From RGIG8306 sp964426655 (lineage in GTDB: Bacteria; Bacillota; Clostridia; Lachnospirales; Lachnospiraceae), in the NCBI GenBank assembly GCA_964426655.1, contig CAYRQT010000052.1:1-12631 (forward strand): DNA of 12,631 nt, read 5' to 3'. Below, piece after piece: positions 1-7,216 of the stretch (position 1 is its first letter; every line of letters begins with the position of its first letter). The position numbers were made by a program, and so were the translations under genes. The notes beneath the pieces are model-generated. The model worked only from the letters and a program-made list of their open reading frames with translations, made no database searches and had not been told where the DNA came from.

Positions 1-1156
1 GTCGGGCATCTCTATTCAGTATATAGATATCCGGGACGAAATTGCTTTTTCACATGGAGCGATTCCGGGAGCGGTACATATTCCGGCAGAAGACCTGGAA
101 GCTGGTGAGGGAAGAGAGAAACTGCAAAAGGGCAAAATCCTCCTGATTTATTGCATGAAAGGATTGATCAGTCTTCCACTGGCTGAAAAATTGCGCCAGG
201 AAGGATATGAAGCTTATAGCCTGAAAGGAGGCTATGGGGCCTGGCTATTACAGTCCTTTACAGGAGAAAGCAAGGAAAAAGAGGTGGAAGCCAGCTTGCA
301 GAAGAAATTCCATAAGACCATTTTTTCTCCCTTTGCGAAGGGCATACAGACATATCAGCTCCTTTCTCCGGGAGACAGGGTGGCTGTGTGCATTTCAGGC
401 GGCAAGGATTCCATGCTGATGGCAAAATTGTTCCAGGAGCTGCAGCGGCATAGAAAATTCCCCTTTGAGGTGGTGTTTCTGGTGATGGACCCAGGCTATA
501 GTCCTGAAAACAGGCAGATTATCGAAGAGAATGCACACCTTCTGGGAATTCCACTCACCATTTTCACATCTACCATTTTTGATGCTGTTTTTGAGGTGGA
601 CAAATCCCCCTGCTATCTGTGTGCCCGCATGCGCAGGGGACATTTGTATGCCAAAGCCAGAGAGCTTGACTGCAACAAAATCGCACTTGGCCATCATTAT
701 GATGATGTCATAGAAACCACCCTTATGGGCATGTTGTATGGGGCGCAGGTACAGACCATGATGCCTAAGCTCCACAGCGATAATTTTGAAGGAATGGAGT
801 TGATTCGCCCCATGTATCTGGTCAGGGAAGAAGCAATCAAACACTGGAGAGATTACAATGGCCTGCACTTTATTCAGTGTGCCTGCCGGTTCACGGATAC
901 CTGCAGTGTAGAAGGAGGAAATGCTTCCAAAAGGCAGGAGATCAAACGGCTCATCCGGGAACTGAAGAAAACCAATCCCTATGTGGAAGGCAATATATTC
1001 CGCAGTATGGAAAATGTAAATCTGGATACCGTCATAGCTTATAAGGCCGGTGGAGAGCGGCACAGTTTTCTGGAGCAGTATGAGGAGGCAGGCAGAAGAA
1101 AGGCGGCTGTTCGCAGCAGTCAGCCCCCTGCATCTCAAAAGGAGGAAATGGCATGA
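1..1156 (+). CDS. Rhodanese-TtcA-type tRNA sulfurtransferase fusion, 5' end cut by window
   Basis: The reading frame is open from base 2, so the gene starts outside the window; the ATG at 155 is internal. Visible residues 1-81 form the second half of a rhodanese domain: YIDIRDE, then HGAIPGAVHIP, then the active-site Cys (visible residue 51, in IYCMKG) and KGGYGAW. The rest is a PP-loop ATPase of the TtcA family. It has SGGKDS (132-137) for ATP binding, CYLC (204-207), GHHYDD (230-235) and a late cysteine group, CACRFTDTC (293-301). TtcA enzymes adenylate a tRNA cytidine and insert sulfur using an iron-sulfur cluster held by three Cys. The rhodanese domain plausibly delivers persulfide sulfur in cis, as it does in ThiI. 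That role and the exact tRNA target are inferred. The stop overlaps the LysR start (ATGA), so the two are probably co-translated. Family assignment is firm; the substrate is less so. Confidence 0.85.
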   Translation, partial: SGISIQYIDIRDEIAFSHGAIPGAVHIPAEDLEAGEGREKLQKGKILLIYCMKGLISLPLAEKLRQEGYEAYSLKGGYGAWLLQSFTGESKEKEVEASLQKKFHKTIFSPFAKGIQTYQLLSPGDRVAVCISGGKDSMLMAKLFQELQRHRKFPFEVVFLVMDPGYSPENRQIIEENAHLLGIPLTIFTSTIFDAVFEVDKSPCYLCARMRRGHLYAKARELDCNKIALGHHYDDVIETTLMGMLYGAQVQTMMPKLHSDNFEGMELIRPMYLVREEAIKHWRDYNGLHFIQCACRFTDTCSVEGGNASKRQEIKRLIRELKKTNPYVEGNIFRSMENVNLDTVIAYKAGGERHSFLEQYEEAGRRKAAVRSSQPPASQKEEMA

Positions 1157-2067
1157 CATTGCAGCAGTTGCGCTATGTGGTCAGTATTGCAGCCAATAAA
1201 TCCATGAATAAGGCAGCGGCCGAGCTTTATATCACGCAGCCCAGTCTTTCCAGCGCCATTAAGGATCTGGAAAATGAAATCGGGATAACCTTGTTTGACC
1301 GTTCCAACAGGGGTATCATCCTGACCCCTGAGGGAGAGGAGTTTCTGGGGTATGCCAGACAGATGGTGGAGCACTATACACTGATTGAAGAGCGCTATAT
1401 TGAAAAGAAAAAATCCAAAAAAAAATTCAGCGTTTCCATGCAGCATTATACATTTGCCGTTGAAGCATTTATTGTGATGGCCAGAGAATTTGGCATGGAT
1501 GATTATGAATTTGCGGTGCATGAAACCAAAACTTATGAAGTCATTCAGAATGTGCGCAATCAGAAGAGCGAAGTGGGCATTCTCTATCTGAATGATTTTA
1601 ATGAAAAAGTGCTTACCAAAATCTTCCATGAAAATGAACTGGAATTTTTGGAATTATTCCGCTGTAATATATATGTATATCTGGCCAAGAGCAATCCGCT
1701 GGCCCAGAAGAAAGTGATCACTTTTGAAGATTTGCAGGAATACCCCTGTCTGTCCTTCGATCAGGGAGATAACAATTCCTTCTATTTTGCAGAAGAGGTT
1801 TTTAGCACCAACGAATACAGCAAAATAATTAAGGCCAATGACCGTGCCACCTTCCTGAACATGATGATTGGCCTGAACGGTTACACACTTTGCTCAGGCA
1901 TCATTTGTGAGGAATTAAATGGCTACGAATATGCGGCCATTCCGCTGGACAGTCAGGACCAGATGGTCATAGGATATATTAAACGAAAAAAAATGCCGCT
2001 TTCCCGTTTGGGAGAGCGTTACATTGAAGCACTTAAAACATATAAAGATAAGGTCATGCTGAATTAA
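1153..2067 (+). CDS. LysR-family transcriptional regulator
   Basis: The 304-residue length is typical of LysR regulators. Residues 1-60 are the winged helix-turn-helix: LQQLRYVVSIA, then KAAAELYITQPSLSSAIKDLE, then LFDRSNRGIILTPEG. A lysine-rich linker (KKKSKKK, about 85-91) follows, then a periplasmic-binding-protein-like effector domain (about 93-295). The start ATG overlaps the stop of the thiolase gene, with AGGAGGA just upstream at 1139-1145, so translation is coupled. The next gene is a transsulfuration-family PLP enzyme on the same strand, whose promoter carries a dyad suited to a LysR dimer. I infer control of sulfur amino-acid metabolism, as with CysB, CmbR or YtlI. The ligand cannot be read from sequence; O-acetylserine, homocysteine or cystine are family precedents only. 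Confidence 0.9.
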   Translation: MTLQQLRYVVSIAANKSMNKAAAELYITQPSLSSAIKDLENEIGITLFDRSNRGIILTPEGEEFLGYARQMVEHYTLIEERYIEKKKSKKKFSVSMQHYTFAVEAFIVMAREFGMDDYEFAVHETKTYEVIQNVRNQKSEVGILYLNDFNEKVLTKIFHENELEFLELFRCNIYVYLAKSNPLAQKKVITFEDLQEYPCLSFDQGDNNSFYFAEEVFSTNEYSKIIKANDRATFLNMMIGLNGYTLCSGIICEELNGYEYAAIPLDSQDQMVIGYIKRKKMPLSRLGERYIEALKTYKDKVMLN

Positions 2068-2098
2068 CCGTAGCCTATAGCCGGTTATTGCTTTTTTC
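2066..2098 (+). terminator. Weak candidate terminator after the LysR gene
   Basis: AACCG (2066-2070) pairs with CGGTT (2082-2086), and six T (2092-2097) follow after a short gap. The stem is only 5 bp with an 11-nt loop and the T run is offset, so termination is likely incomplete. The arm begins inside the LysR stop codon. Confidence 0.35.
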
Positions 2099-2112
2099 TC
2101 ATATCCGCATGG

Positions 2113-2138
2113 ATAATCCCAGCATTATAATAGGGATT
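2113..2138 (+). promoter_or_regulatory. Probable activator-dependent promoter with LysR-box-like dyads
   Basis: A perfect -10 TATAAT sits at 2126-2131, but no recognisable -35 lies 16-18 bp upstream; this is usual for activator-dependent promoters. Two dyads overlap it: ATAAT-N6-ATTAT (2113-2128), and AATCCC-N12-GGGATT (2115-2138) spanning the -10. The first resembles a LysR box (ATA...TAT), though the central spacing is one base longer than the classic T-N11-A. The regulator encoded just upstream is the obvious candidate to bind here. That link is inferred from position. Confidence 0.5.
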
Positions 2139-2164
2139 AGAATGTACGGAAAGGATGAGGAAAA

Positions 2165-3337
2165 ATGGAGTATGATATTGCAACCCGATGTTTGTACGGG
2201 GATGGTTCTGAGCTGCCCTGCGAAGGTGCAGGCGCCTTAAGCTTCCCCATTTACCAGAGTGCAACCTTTTCCCACAGGGATATTGGCCATGCTGATGAGT
2301 CTCCGGGGCATGGGTATGATTACAGCAGGATGCAAAATCCCACCAGGGAACAATTGGAGAAGGTAGTGGCAGCGTTGGAATATGGCCGGGATTGTCTGGC
2401 CTTTTCCAGTGGCATGGCAGCGGTGGCGGCAGTGATGGAGCTTTTTGCCCCGGGAGACCATATCCTTACAGACAGTGATTTGTATGGTGGAAGCGTCCGC
2501 CTGTTCCAGCACATCAGCCAGAAAAATGGTGTGCATTTTACCCATACAGATTTGCGGGAAAATGCAGAACGTTTTGTGACGCCGGCTACAAAGGCTATTT
2601 TTGTAGAAACACCGACGAACCCCATGATGCATGTGGTGGATCTGGAAAAACTGTGTCAGGTGGCGAGGGAATACCATCTGCTTCTGATCGTGGATAATAC
2701 CTTTCTGTCCCCTTATTTTCAAAATCCTCTGGAACTGGGGGCGGATATTGTACTGCACAGCGGAACAAAATATCTGGGCGGACATAATGATACACTGGCC
2801 GGTTTTCTCATCACTAAAGACCCGGAGCTGGGAGAGCACCTCCGTTTTATAGCCAAGACCACAGGTGGCAACCTGGCCCCTTTTGATTCCTGGCTGGTAT
2901 TAAGAGGCATTAAGACTTTGGCAGTACGGATGGAAAAAGCCCAGGAAAATGCTCTGGCAATCGTGGAATGGCTGCAGTCCAATCCCAGAGTTGATCAGGT
3001 TTTTTATCCGGGCATTAAAGGCACGCCTGATTATGCCATTTCCTGTAAACAGGCCAGAGGATTTGGAGGTATGATCTCATTTTCCGTGGAGAGTGAGGCG
3101 CTGGCGCTGTCTATATTAAGGAATGTGCAGCTCATTCACTTTGCAGAAAGCCTGGGTGGGGTGGAAACGTTGATTACATATCCCATTACCCAGACCCATG
3201 CAGATGTACCGCAGGATATTTTGAAGAAAAATGGAGTAAGCAACAGACTTCTCAGGCTTTCGGTGGGGATTGAAAGTCTGAAAGATATTCAGAGAGAGTT
3301 AGAGCGATTGTTGCCTTTTACTTCTTCTGAAAATTAA
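2165..3337 (+). CDS. Transsulfuration PLP enzyme (cystathionine gamma-synthase / lyase family)
   Basis: The 390-residue length fits the Cys/Met metabolism PLP family. Motifs in order: YDYSRMQNPTR (51-61), whose Tyr and Arg bind PLP phosphate across the dimer; SSGMAA (81-86); SDLYGGS (104-110); VDNTF with Asp177, which contacts the pyridine nitrogen; SGTKYLGG with Lys202 as the PLP Schiff-base lysine; SLGGVETLITYP; and LLRLSVGIE, whose Arg binds the substrate carboxylate. The family covers cystathionine gamma-synthase, gamma-lyase, beta-lyase, O-acetylhomoserine sulfhydrylase and methionine gamma-lyase. The length (well below the ~430 of O-acetylhomoserine sulfhydrylases) and the SLGGVE motif favour the first three. 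Motifs alone do not separate them, so no gene symbol is given. AGGATGAGG at 2152-2160 precedes the ATG. No convincing terminator follows, so some readthrough into eno is possible. Confidence 0.88.
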   Translation: MEYDIATRCLYGDGSELPCEGAGALSFPIYQSATFSHRDIGHADESPGHGYDYSRMQNPTREQLEKVVAALEYGRDCLAFSSGMAAVAAVMELFAPGDHILTDSDLYGGSVRLFQHISQKNGVHFTHTDLRENAERFVTPATKAIFVETPTNPMMHVVDLEKLCQVAREYHLLLIVDNTFLSPYFQNPLELGADIVLHSGTKYLGGHNDTLAGFLITKDPELGEHLRFIAKTTGGNLAPFDSWLVLRGIKTLAVRMEKAQENALAIVEWLQSNPRVDQVFYPGIKGTPDYAISCKQARGFGGMISFSVESEALALSILRNVQLIHFAESLGGVETLITYPITQTHADVPQDILKKNGVSNRLLRLSVGIESLKDIQRELERLLPFTSSEN

Positions 3338-3358
3338 CAGGTTTTTTGCCGATGAATA

Positions 3359-3387
3359 TTGAATTATGAGAGAAAATTTGGTATAAT
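3359..3387 (+). promoter_or_regulatory. Promoter of eno (extended -10)
   Basis: TTGAAT (-35, 3359-3364), a 17-bp spacer and TATAAT (-10, 3382-3387), preceded by TG one base upstream of the hexamer, which makes an extended -10. Initiation is expected near 3394, leaving a leader of about 65 nt. This is a strong sigma-A promoter, as expected for a glycolytic gene. Confidence 0.85.
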
Positions 3388-3394
3388 ATAAAGA

Positions 3395-3444
3395 GTTAGT
3401 TATATCTAACATACCAGGAAAGGATATTCCTCGTCAGGAATATC
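3395..3444 (+). promoter_or_regulatory. Two inverted repeats in the eno leader
   Basis: The first is GTTAG-N6-CTAAC (3395-3410), lying at the expected transcription start; it could be an operator or a 5'-terminal hairpin. The second is a perfect 9-bp stem (3423-3431 with 3436-3444) closed by the 4-nt loop CGTC. It is flanked on both sides by the same sequence, GGAAAGGAT (3417-3425 and 3445-3453), of which the second copy is the ribosome binding site, 8 nt before the ATG. Structure is seen; function (mRNA stability or translation control) is inferred. Confidence 0.55.
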
Positions 3445-3460
3445 GGAAAGGATTCTATTC

Positions 3461-4744
3461 ATGAAGAATTTGGCAATTGAGAAAATAATTGGCCGGGAAA
3501 TTATTGATTCCCGGGGAAATCCCACAGTGGAGGCAGAGGTGCATTTGGCAGATGGCACTATTGCAAGAGGCGCAGCACCCAGTGGTGCATCCACAGGGGA
3601 ATTTGAGGCGCTGGAATTAAGAGACGGAGATAAGTCCCGTTTTGGGGGCAAGGGTGTTTCCAAGGCAGTAGAAAATATCAATAGCGTTATTAACGAAGTT
3701 TTAAAAGGGGTTGATGCTTCTGATATCTATCTGATAGATCAGAAAATGATTGCTGCAGACGGAACAAAGGACAAATCCAATCTGGGTGCCAATGCCATTC
3801 TGGCAGTGTCTATTGCCAGTGTTCGTGCAGCAGCAGCGGCGTTGGAAATTCCGCTGTATCGTCTGTTGGGCGGTGTAAATGGAAATCGCCTTCCCGTTCC
3901 CATGATGAACATCTTAAACGGCGGAGCACATGCAGCCAATACAGTGGATGTGCAGGAGTTCATGATCATGCCCGCAGGGGCACCCAGCTTTAAAGAGGGA
4001 CTTCGCTGGTGTACGGAAGTGTTCCATGCCCTGCAGGGACTGCTAAAGTCCAAAGGACTGGCCACCGCTGTAGGAGATGAGGGTGGATTTGCACCTGACC
4101 TTGCCAGCGATGAGGAAGCCATCACCTACATTCTGCAGAGTATTGAACTGGCAGGCTACAAGCCCGGAAAAGATTTTGTTCTGGCCATGGATGCTGCATC
4201 CAGTGAGTGGAAGAGCGGAAAGAAAGGGGAATATGTGCTGCCCAAGAGCCAGCAGAAATTTACTTCTGCCGAATTGGTAGCCCATTGGAAGAACCTTTGC
4301 GAGAAATACCCCATTTACTCCATCGAGGATGGGCTGGATGAGGAAGACTGGGAAGGTTGGCAGTTACTGACCAAAGAGCTGGGCGATAAGGTGCAGCTGG
4401 TTGGGGATGACCTCTTTGTAACGAACACAGAGCGTCTGGCAAAAGGTATTTCTCTGGGGTGCGGCAATTCCATCCTGATTAAGCTGAATCAGATCGGTTC
4501 TGTATCAGAAACGCTGGAAGCCATTAAAATGGCACATAAGGCTGGATATACCGCCATTTCTTCTCACCGTTCCGGTGAAACAGAAGATACTACCATTGCT
4601 GACCTGGCGGTGGCTTTAAATACTTGCCAGATCAAGACCGGTGCTCCCAGCAGAAGCGAGCGCGTGGCTAAGTATAATCAGCTCCTGCGCATTGAAGAGG
4701 AGTTAGGCAGTGCAGCCGTATATCCTGGCTTTGATGCTTTTTAA
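3461..4744 (+). CDS. eno: Enolase (phosphopyruvate hydratase)
   Basis: Enolase converts 2-phosphoglycerate to phosphoenolpyruvate in glycolysis and acts in the cytoplasm. The 427-residue protein is full length for bacterial enolases. Visible key residues: the N-terminal IIDSRGNPTVEAEV signature; SGASTGEFEA with the mobile active-site loop; catalytic Glu207 in GDEGGF; magnesium ligands Asp243 (AMDAAS), Glu289 (SIEDG) and Asp316 (VGDD); catalytic Lys341 in LIKLNQIGS; and SSHRSGETEDT, ending in GAPSRSERVAKYNQLLRIEE. Nothing looks degenerate. It has its own strong promoter and structured leader, and ends at a strong bidirectional terminator. It stands apart from other glycolytic genes, which is common in Firmicutes of this type. 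Confidence 0.98.
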   Translation: MKNLAIEKIIGREIIDSRGNPTVEAEVHLADGTIARGAAPSGASTGEFEALELRDGDKSRFGGKGVSKAVENINSVINEVLKGVDASDIYLIDQKMIAADGTKDKSNLGANAILAVSIASVRAAAAALEIPLYRLLGGVNGNRLPVPMMNILNGGAHAANTVDVQEFMIMPAGAPSFKEGLRWCTEVFHALQGLLKSKGLATAVGDEGGFAPDLASDEEAITYILQSIELAGYKPGKDFVLAMDAASSEWKSGKKGEYVLPKSQQKFTSAELVAHWKNLCEKYPIYSIEDGLDEEDWEGWQLLTKELGDKVQLVGDDLFVTNTERLAKGISLGCGNSILIKLNQIGSVSETLEAIKMAHKAGYTAISSHRSGETEDTTIADLAVALNTCQIKTGAPSRSERVAKYNQLLRIEEELGSAAVYPGFDAF

Positions 4745-4768
4745 GTAAAAAAAATTGTAAGACAAATA

Positions 4769-4816
4769 GATATTTAAAAAAGGCTCTCCACATCCGGAGA
4801 GCCTTTTTTAAATATC
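4769..4816. terminator. Bidirectional terminator shared by eno and the convergent VWA gene
   Basis: A perfect 21-bp inverted repeat: 4769-4789 pairs with 4796-4816, with a 6-nt loop. The core stem GGCTCTCC/GGAGAGCC is flanked by A6 (4776-4781) and T6 (4804-4809), so it works as an intrinsic terminator on either strand. The last two codons and the stop of the minus-strand VWA gene (stop at 4808-4810) lie inside one arm. Confidence 0.93.
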
Positions 4817-6106
4817 CCGTTCCTGATTATTCATGGAAAAACCGCCTCTTTCCGTCCTGAAAATATCTGTAAGGGTAACCTTTGGGGAGGTGTGATTCTG
4901 CAAAGGCACTACCGGGCCAAAAGATTCTTTTAAAGAAAGACGACTGTTTCGGCCAGAAAGTACCCATAAAACAGGATAGCCACGAGGCGGATTTTTCAGA
5001 TGGCTCTCTCCTTTCCCGTCTGTGAGCATGATCAGAAGATCTCCATTATGAGCGTTTACATAGTTGACATAGGGACTGAAGGCTGTGCCTCCCCGGGCCC
5101 TCAGACGCGGCAAAAGATCACGAAAAGAACGAAGGGGGTAGACCCGGCGAATGGCATCATCTCCTTCCAGAATAGTAAGGGTGTGTTGACTGCTTTGAAG
5201 AATATGAAGGATTTCTTTCAGTGCTTCTTCAAAATCTTCTTTGCGGATACTGCCGCTGATATCCAGACCAAGAAAAATATTGGCCCGGTATCGGCCAAGT
5301 TCTCCCGGCAATTCCAGGCGCAGAGGCTGGCGGCGGTTGCGGCGCATAACCGAGCGGCGCCGTCCCTGGGGAAGTTTTCCAGTCAGCGTTTTTAATATGA
5401 CACTCCAGGGAATGGGGCCGGGAGCAGGGGAAAAGGAAGCCAAGAGTCGGGCCATGTATTCGGAGGTGGATACTTTTCCGGCCCGTGCCAGCATTTCCTG
5501 GTGAAAGGCCTGCATGAGAGAAGGGTCCAAAGAGGTAGACTCTGACCAGATGGTATGAGATTCTCCTGGAATATAAAGGGCTCCGGGGACATTTACGGTA
5601 TCCGGAGGGCCGAAAGTTTTTTGAAAAAGGTGGACATTCTCTGCGCTCTTATCCCAGATGGGCTGAAGCTTTCTAGCATAATATTCCATACTCTCAAAAG
5701 AGGAAAGGGTCAGGTGAAAGGTGGAATTGACCTTTGCTAGTGTAATATAGCCAGGCGGAAGATGGGAAAGATAGGGGTTGACGGAAAGATCCATGGCCAC
5801 CACTAGGACAAAAGGGGCATACCGCTCCTTCAGGGCTTCTGCCCGTAAAAGATGCCCGGAAAGAATGTGCAGTAGTTCGTGGCGGATGACGTCCTGTTGC
5901 TGCAAAAATGTCAGAGGAAGGAAAAGGCTTGGATTAAAGGCCAGAACGTAGCGGGTGTCTCGAAAAAATGTGCCGGCAGGAGATGGCAGATCTTTTCGAA
6001 TGATTCGTTCAGTTTCCAGAAAAAAATGCCCGAAAAAGGGTTCAGGGCCATCCAGCAGAGCAATACCAAGCCGGGAAAGCAAGGGAAAAAAGGAGGAGTC
6101 TTCCAT
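4808..6106 (-). CDS. HExxH metallopeptidase-like plus VWA domain protein (DUF2201 type)
   Basis: 432 residues, probably cytoplasmic, since no signal peptide or membrane segment is seen. The N-terminal half has HELLHILSGH (residues 76-85), an HExxH zinc-peptidase motif with a further His at 85. AMDLSVNPYL (about 104-113) follows, a pattern I associate with the DUF2201-type peptidase-like domain. The C-terminal domain (about 272-420) is VWA-like with an intact MIDAS: DISGS (Asp282, Ser284, Ser286), Thr341 in RGGTAF and Asp363 in LTDGKGE. An Arg-rich linker (about 249-263) separates the halves. Related proteins are encoded next to MoxR ATPases, which are thought to remodel them or use them as adaptors. 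Whether the peptidase site is active is unknown. The start is set by AGGAGG 8 nt upstream; the gap to the MoxR stop is 3 nt. Confidence 0.82.
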   Translation of the reverse strand: MEDSSFFPLLSRLGIALLDGPEPFFGHFFLETERIIRKDLPSPAGTFFRDTRYVLAFNPSLFLPLTFLQQQDVIRHELLHILSGHLLRAEALKERYAPFVLVVAMDLSVNPYLSHLPPGYITLAKVNSTFHLTLSSFESMEYYARKLQPIWDKSAENVHLFQKTFGPPDTVNVPGALYIPGESHTIWSESTSLDPSLMQAFHQEMLARAGKVSTSEYMARLLASFSPAPGPIPWSVILKTLTGKLPQGRRRSVMRRNRRQPLRLELPGELGRYRANIFLGLDISGSIRKEDFEEALKEILHILQSSQHTLTILEGDDAIRRVYPLRSFRDLLPRLRARGGTAFSPYVNYVNAHNGDLLIMLTDGKGESHLKNPPRGYPVLWVLSGRNSRLSLKESFGPVVPLQNHTSPKVTLTDIFRTERGGFSMNNQERDI

Positions 6107-6109
6107 ATT

Positions 6110-7216
6110 TTATGCCTCCTTTTCCGGCAAATTGTGTGCGTTGTAGAACAATGCCACAAAGGCTTCATCCTTGGACAGAGGGGCATATAGACGGGGATAG
6201 TCCGCCCGCAAGTCCTGCATAATGCGGATGAGAAGATCATGGGGATAGCAGGAAAGAATGTCCGTCAGCCGTTTAAGAAGGAGTAAATCCCCGGTTTCCT
6301 CCCATTTTTCCTGCAGTACCGGCAGAAATTGGCCAGCCATCAGATACAACCGGGGCAGAGATTCTTTCTTTATTTGTTCCTGCAGAGAAGGAGAGAAGGC
6401 TTCAGGAAGGAAAAGGTCTGCGTAGTGAAGCAAGGGCGGATACTTTCCCCGTATAAAAGCTATAAATTCCCTGGCTATTTTTTTGCCGACGTTTCCCTCC
6501 GCTATTGCCAGAAAAACCTGCTCAGAAACTGGGGGCTCTGGGCTGTCATATAAGTGAAAGGCATGAGAAAGCCGTTCATAGCTACGGGGAGTGGCCTGGA
6601 GGGTGTCCCCTTCGCCAGACATCAGATACTGGGGAAAGGTGGCTATAAAGTCAAGGATGCGGGGGTGAATGCCCTGGAGATGCCCCCACCTCAGCCATTG
6701 AGCGGCATCCGGCTCCAAAAAGAGCCAGACAAAACGGTTTTCCTGTGCAGGGTCCATTTCGGTGGTCTGATAACGGTATTGGCCTTCAAAGCGCTCTCCC
6801 GGATTCATGGCGGCCATCACGTGAACCTGAGCGGGCAGGGTATAACCGTTGATTTCCCGATTTAAAATCAGGTTCATGAGTTCTTGCTGAACAGCGTGTT
6901 CACAGCGGTTCAGCTCATCTATAAACAGCAAAACGGTCCCCCCCCTCCTGCAGGCCTGCTCCACCGCCTGCAGTTTATGATGGACAGCGTATACGGTAAC
7001 GGATTTTCCATCAGAACGAAGCTGGACAGTGGGAAGTCCCCCAATTTCTCCTTCTTTCAATAAATTGGCATCTATACCAATATAGTCCCAATGGTTATTT
7101 TGTGCGACATCCCTTGCCAGGGTGGTCTTTCCAACGCCGCTATCCCCTACAACCAGAGGCACATCTCCTCCGGCGAGCACAAAGGAAACGGCCTTTACTG
7201 TCTCCTGATAATTCAT
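6110..7216 (-). CDS. MoxR-type AAA+ ATPase
   Basis: 368 residues from the ATG at 7216, chosen because AGGAGG lies 7 nt upstream and the ATG overlaps the previous stop as ATGA. Walker A GDSGVGKT is at 24-31, Walker B LLFIDEL at 96-102 (Asp100, Glu101), sensor 1 Asn138 in AAMNPG, a probable arginine finger Arg161 in QENRF, and sensor 2 Arg211 in TPRSYER. This is the arrangement of MoxR/AAA_5 ATPases, which form hexamers and act as chaperones, usually with a VWA partner encoded next door. Here that partner is the gene 3 nt downstream. The C-terminal part (about 240-368) is helical and lacks a motif I recognise. It likely reads the state of, or remodels, the VWA/HExxH protein; the target is unknown. 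Confidence 0.88.
   Translation of the reverse strand: MNYQETVKAVSFVLAGGDVPLVVGDSGVGKTTLARDVAQNNHWDYIGIDANLLKEGEIGGLPTVQLRSDGKSVTVYAVHHKLQAVEQACRRGGTVLLFIDELNRCEHAVQQELMNLILNREINGYTLPAQVHVMAAMNPGERFEGQYRYQTTEMDPAQENRFVWLFLEPDAAQWLRWGHLQGIHPRILDFIATFPQYLMSGEGDTLQATPRSYERLSHAFHLYDSPEPPVSEQVFLAIAEGNVGKKIAREFIAFIRGKYPPLLHYADLFLPEAFSPSLQEQIKKESLPRLYLMAGQFLPVLQEKWEETGDLLLLKRLTDILSCYPHDLLIRIMQDLRADYPRLYAPLSKDEAFVALFYNAHNLPEKEA

Noticed and set aside
155..1156. Start of the thiolase gene at the ATG at 155
   Set aside because: The frame stays open to the window edge and encodes rhodanese sequence, with the catalytic Cys immediately before that ATG, so the Met is internal.
395..1159. 254-codon open frame antisense to the rhodanese-TtcA gene
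   Set aside because: It is the shadow of a gene with intact SGGKDS and CxxC motifs and shows no recognisable domain.
1405..1425. Frameshift or programmed slippage at the A-rich run in the LysR gene
   Set aside because: The frame is intact at normal family length, and the A9 run encodes a plausible lysine-rich linker. Nothing else points to slippage.
3321..3350. Terminator after the PLP enzyme gene at GTTTTTTG
   Set aside because: Only a 3-bp stem (CTG/CAG) can form before the T run, too little for an intrinsic terminator.
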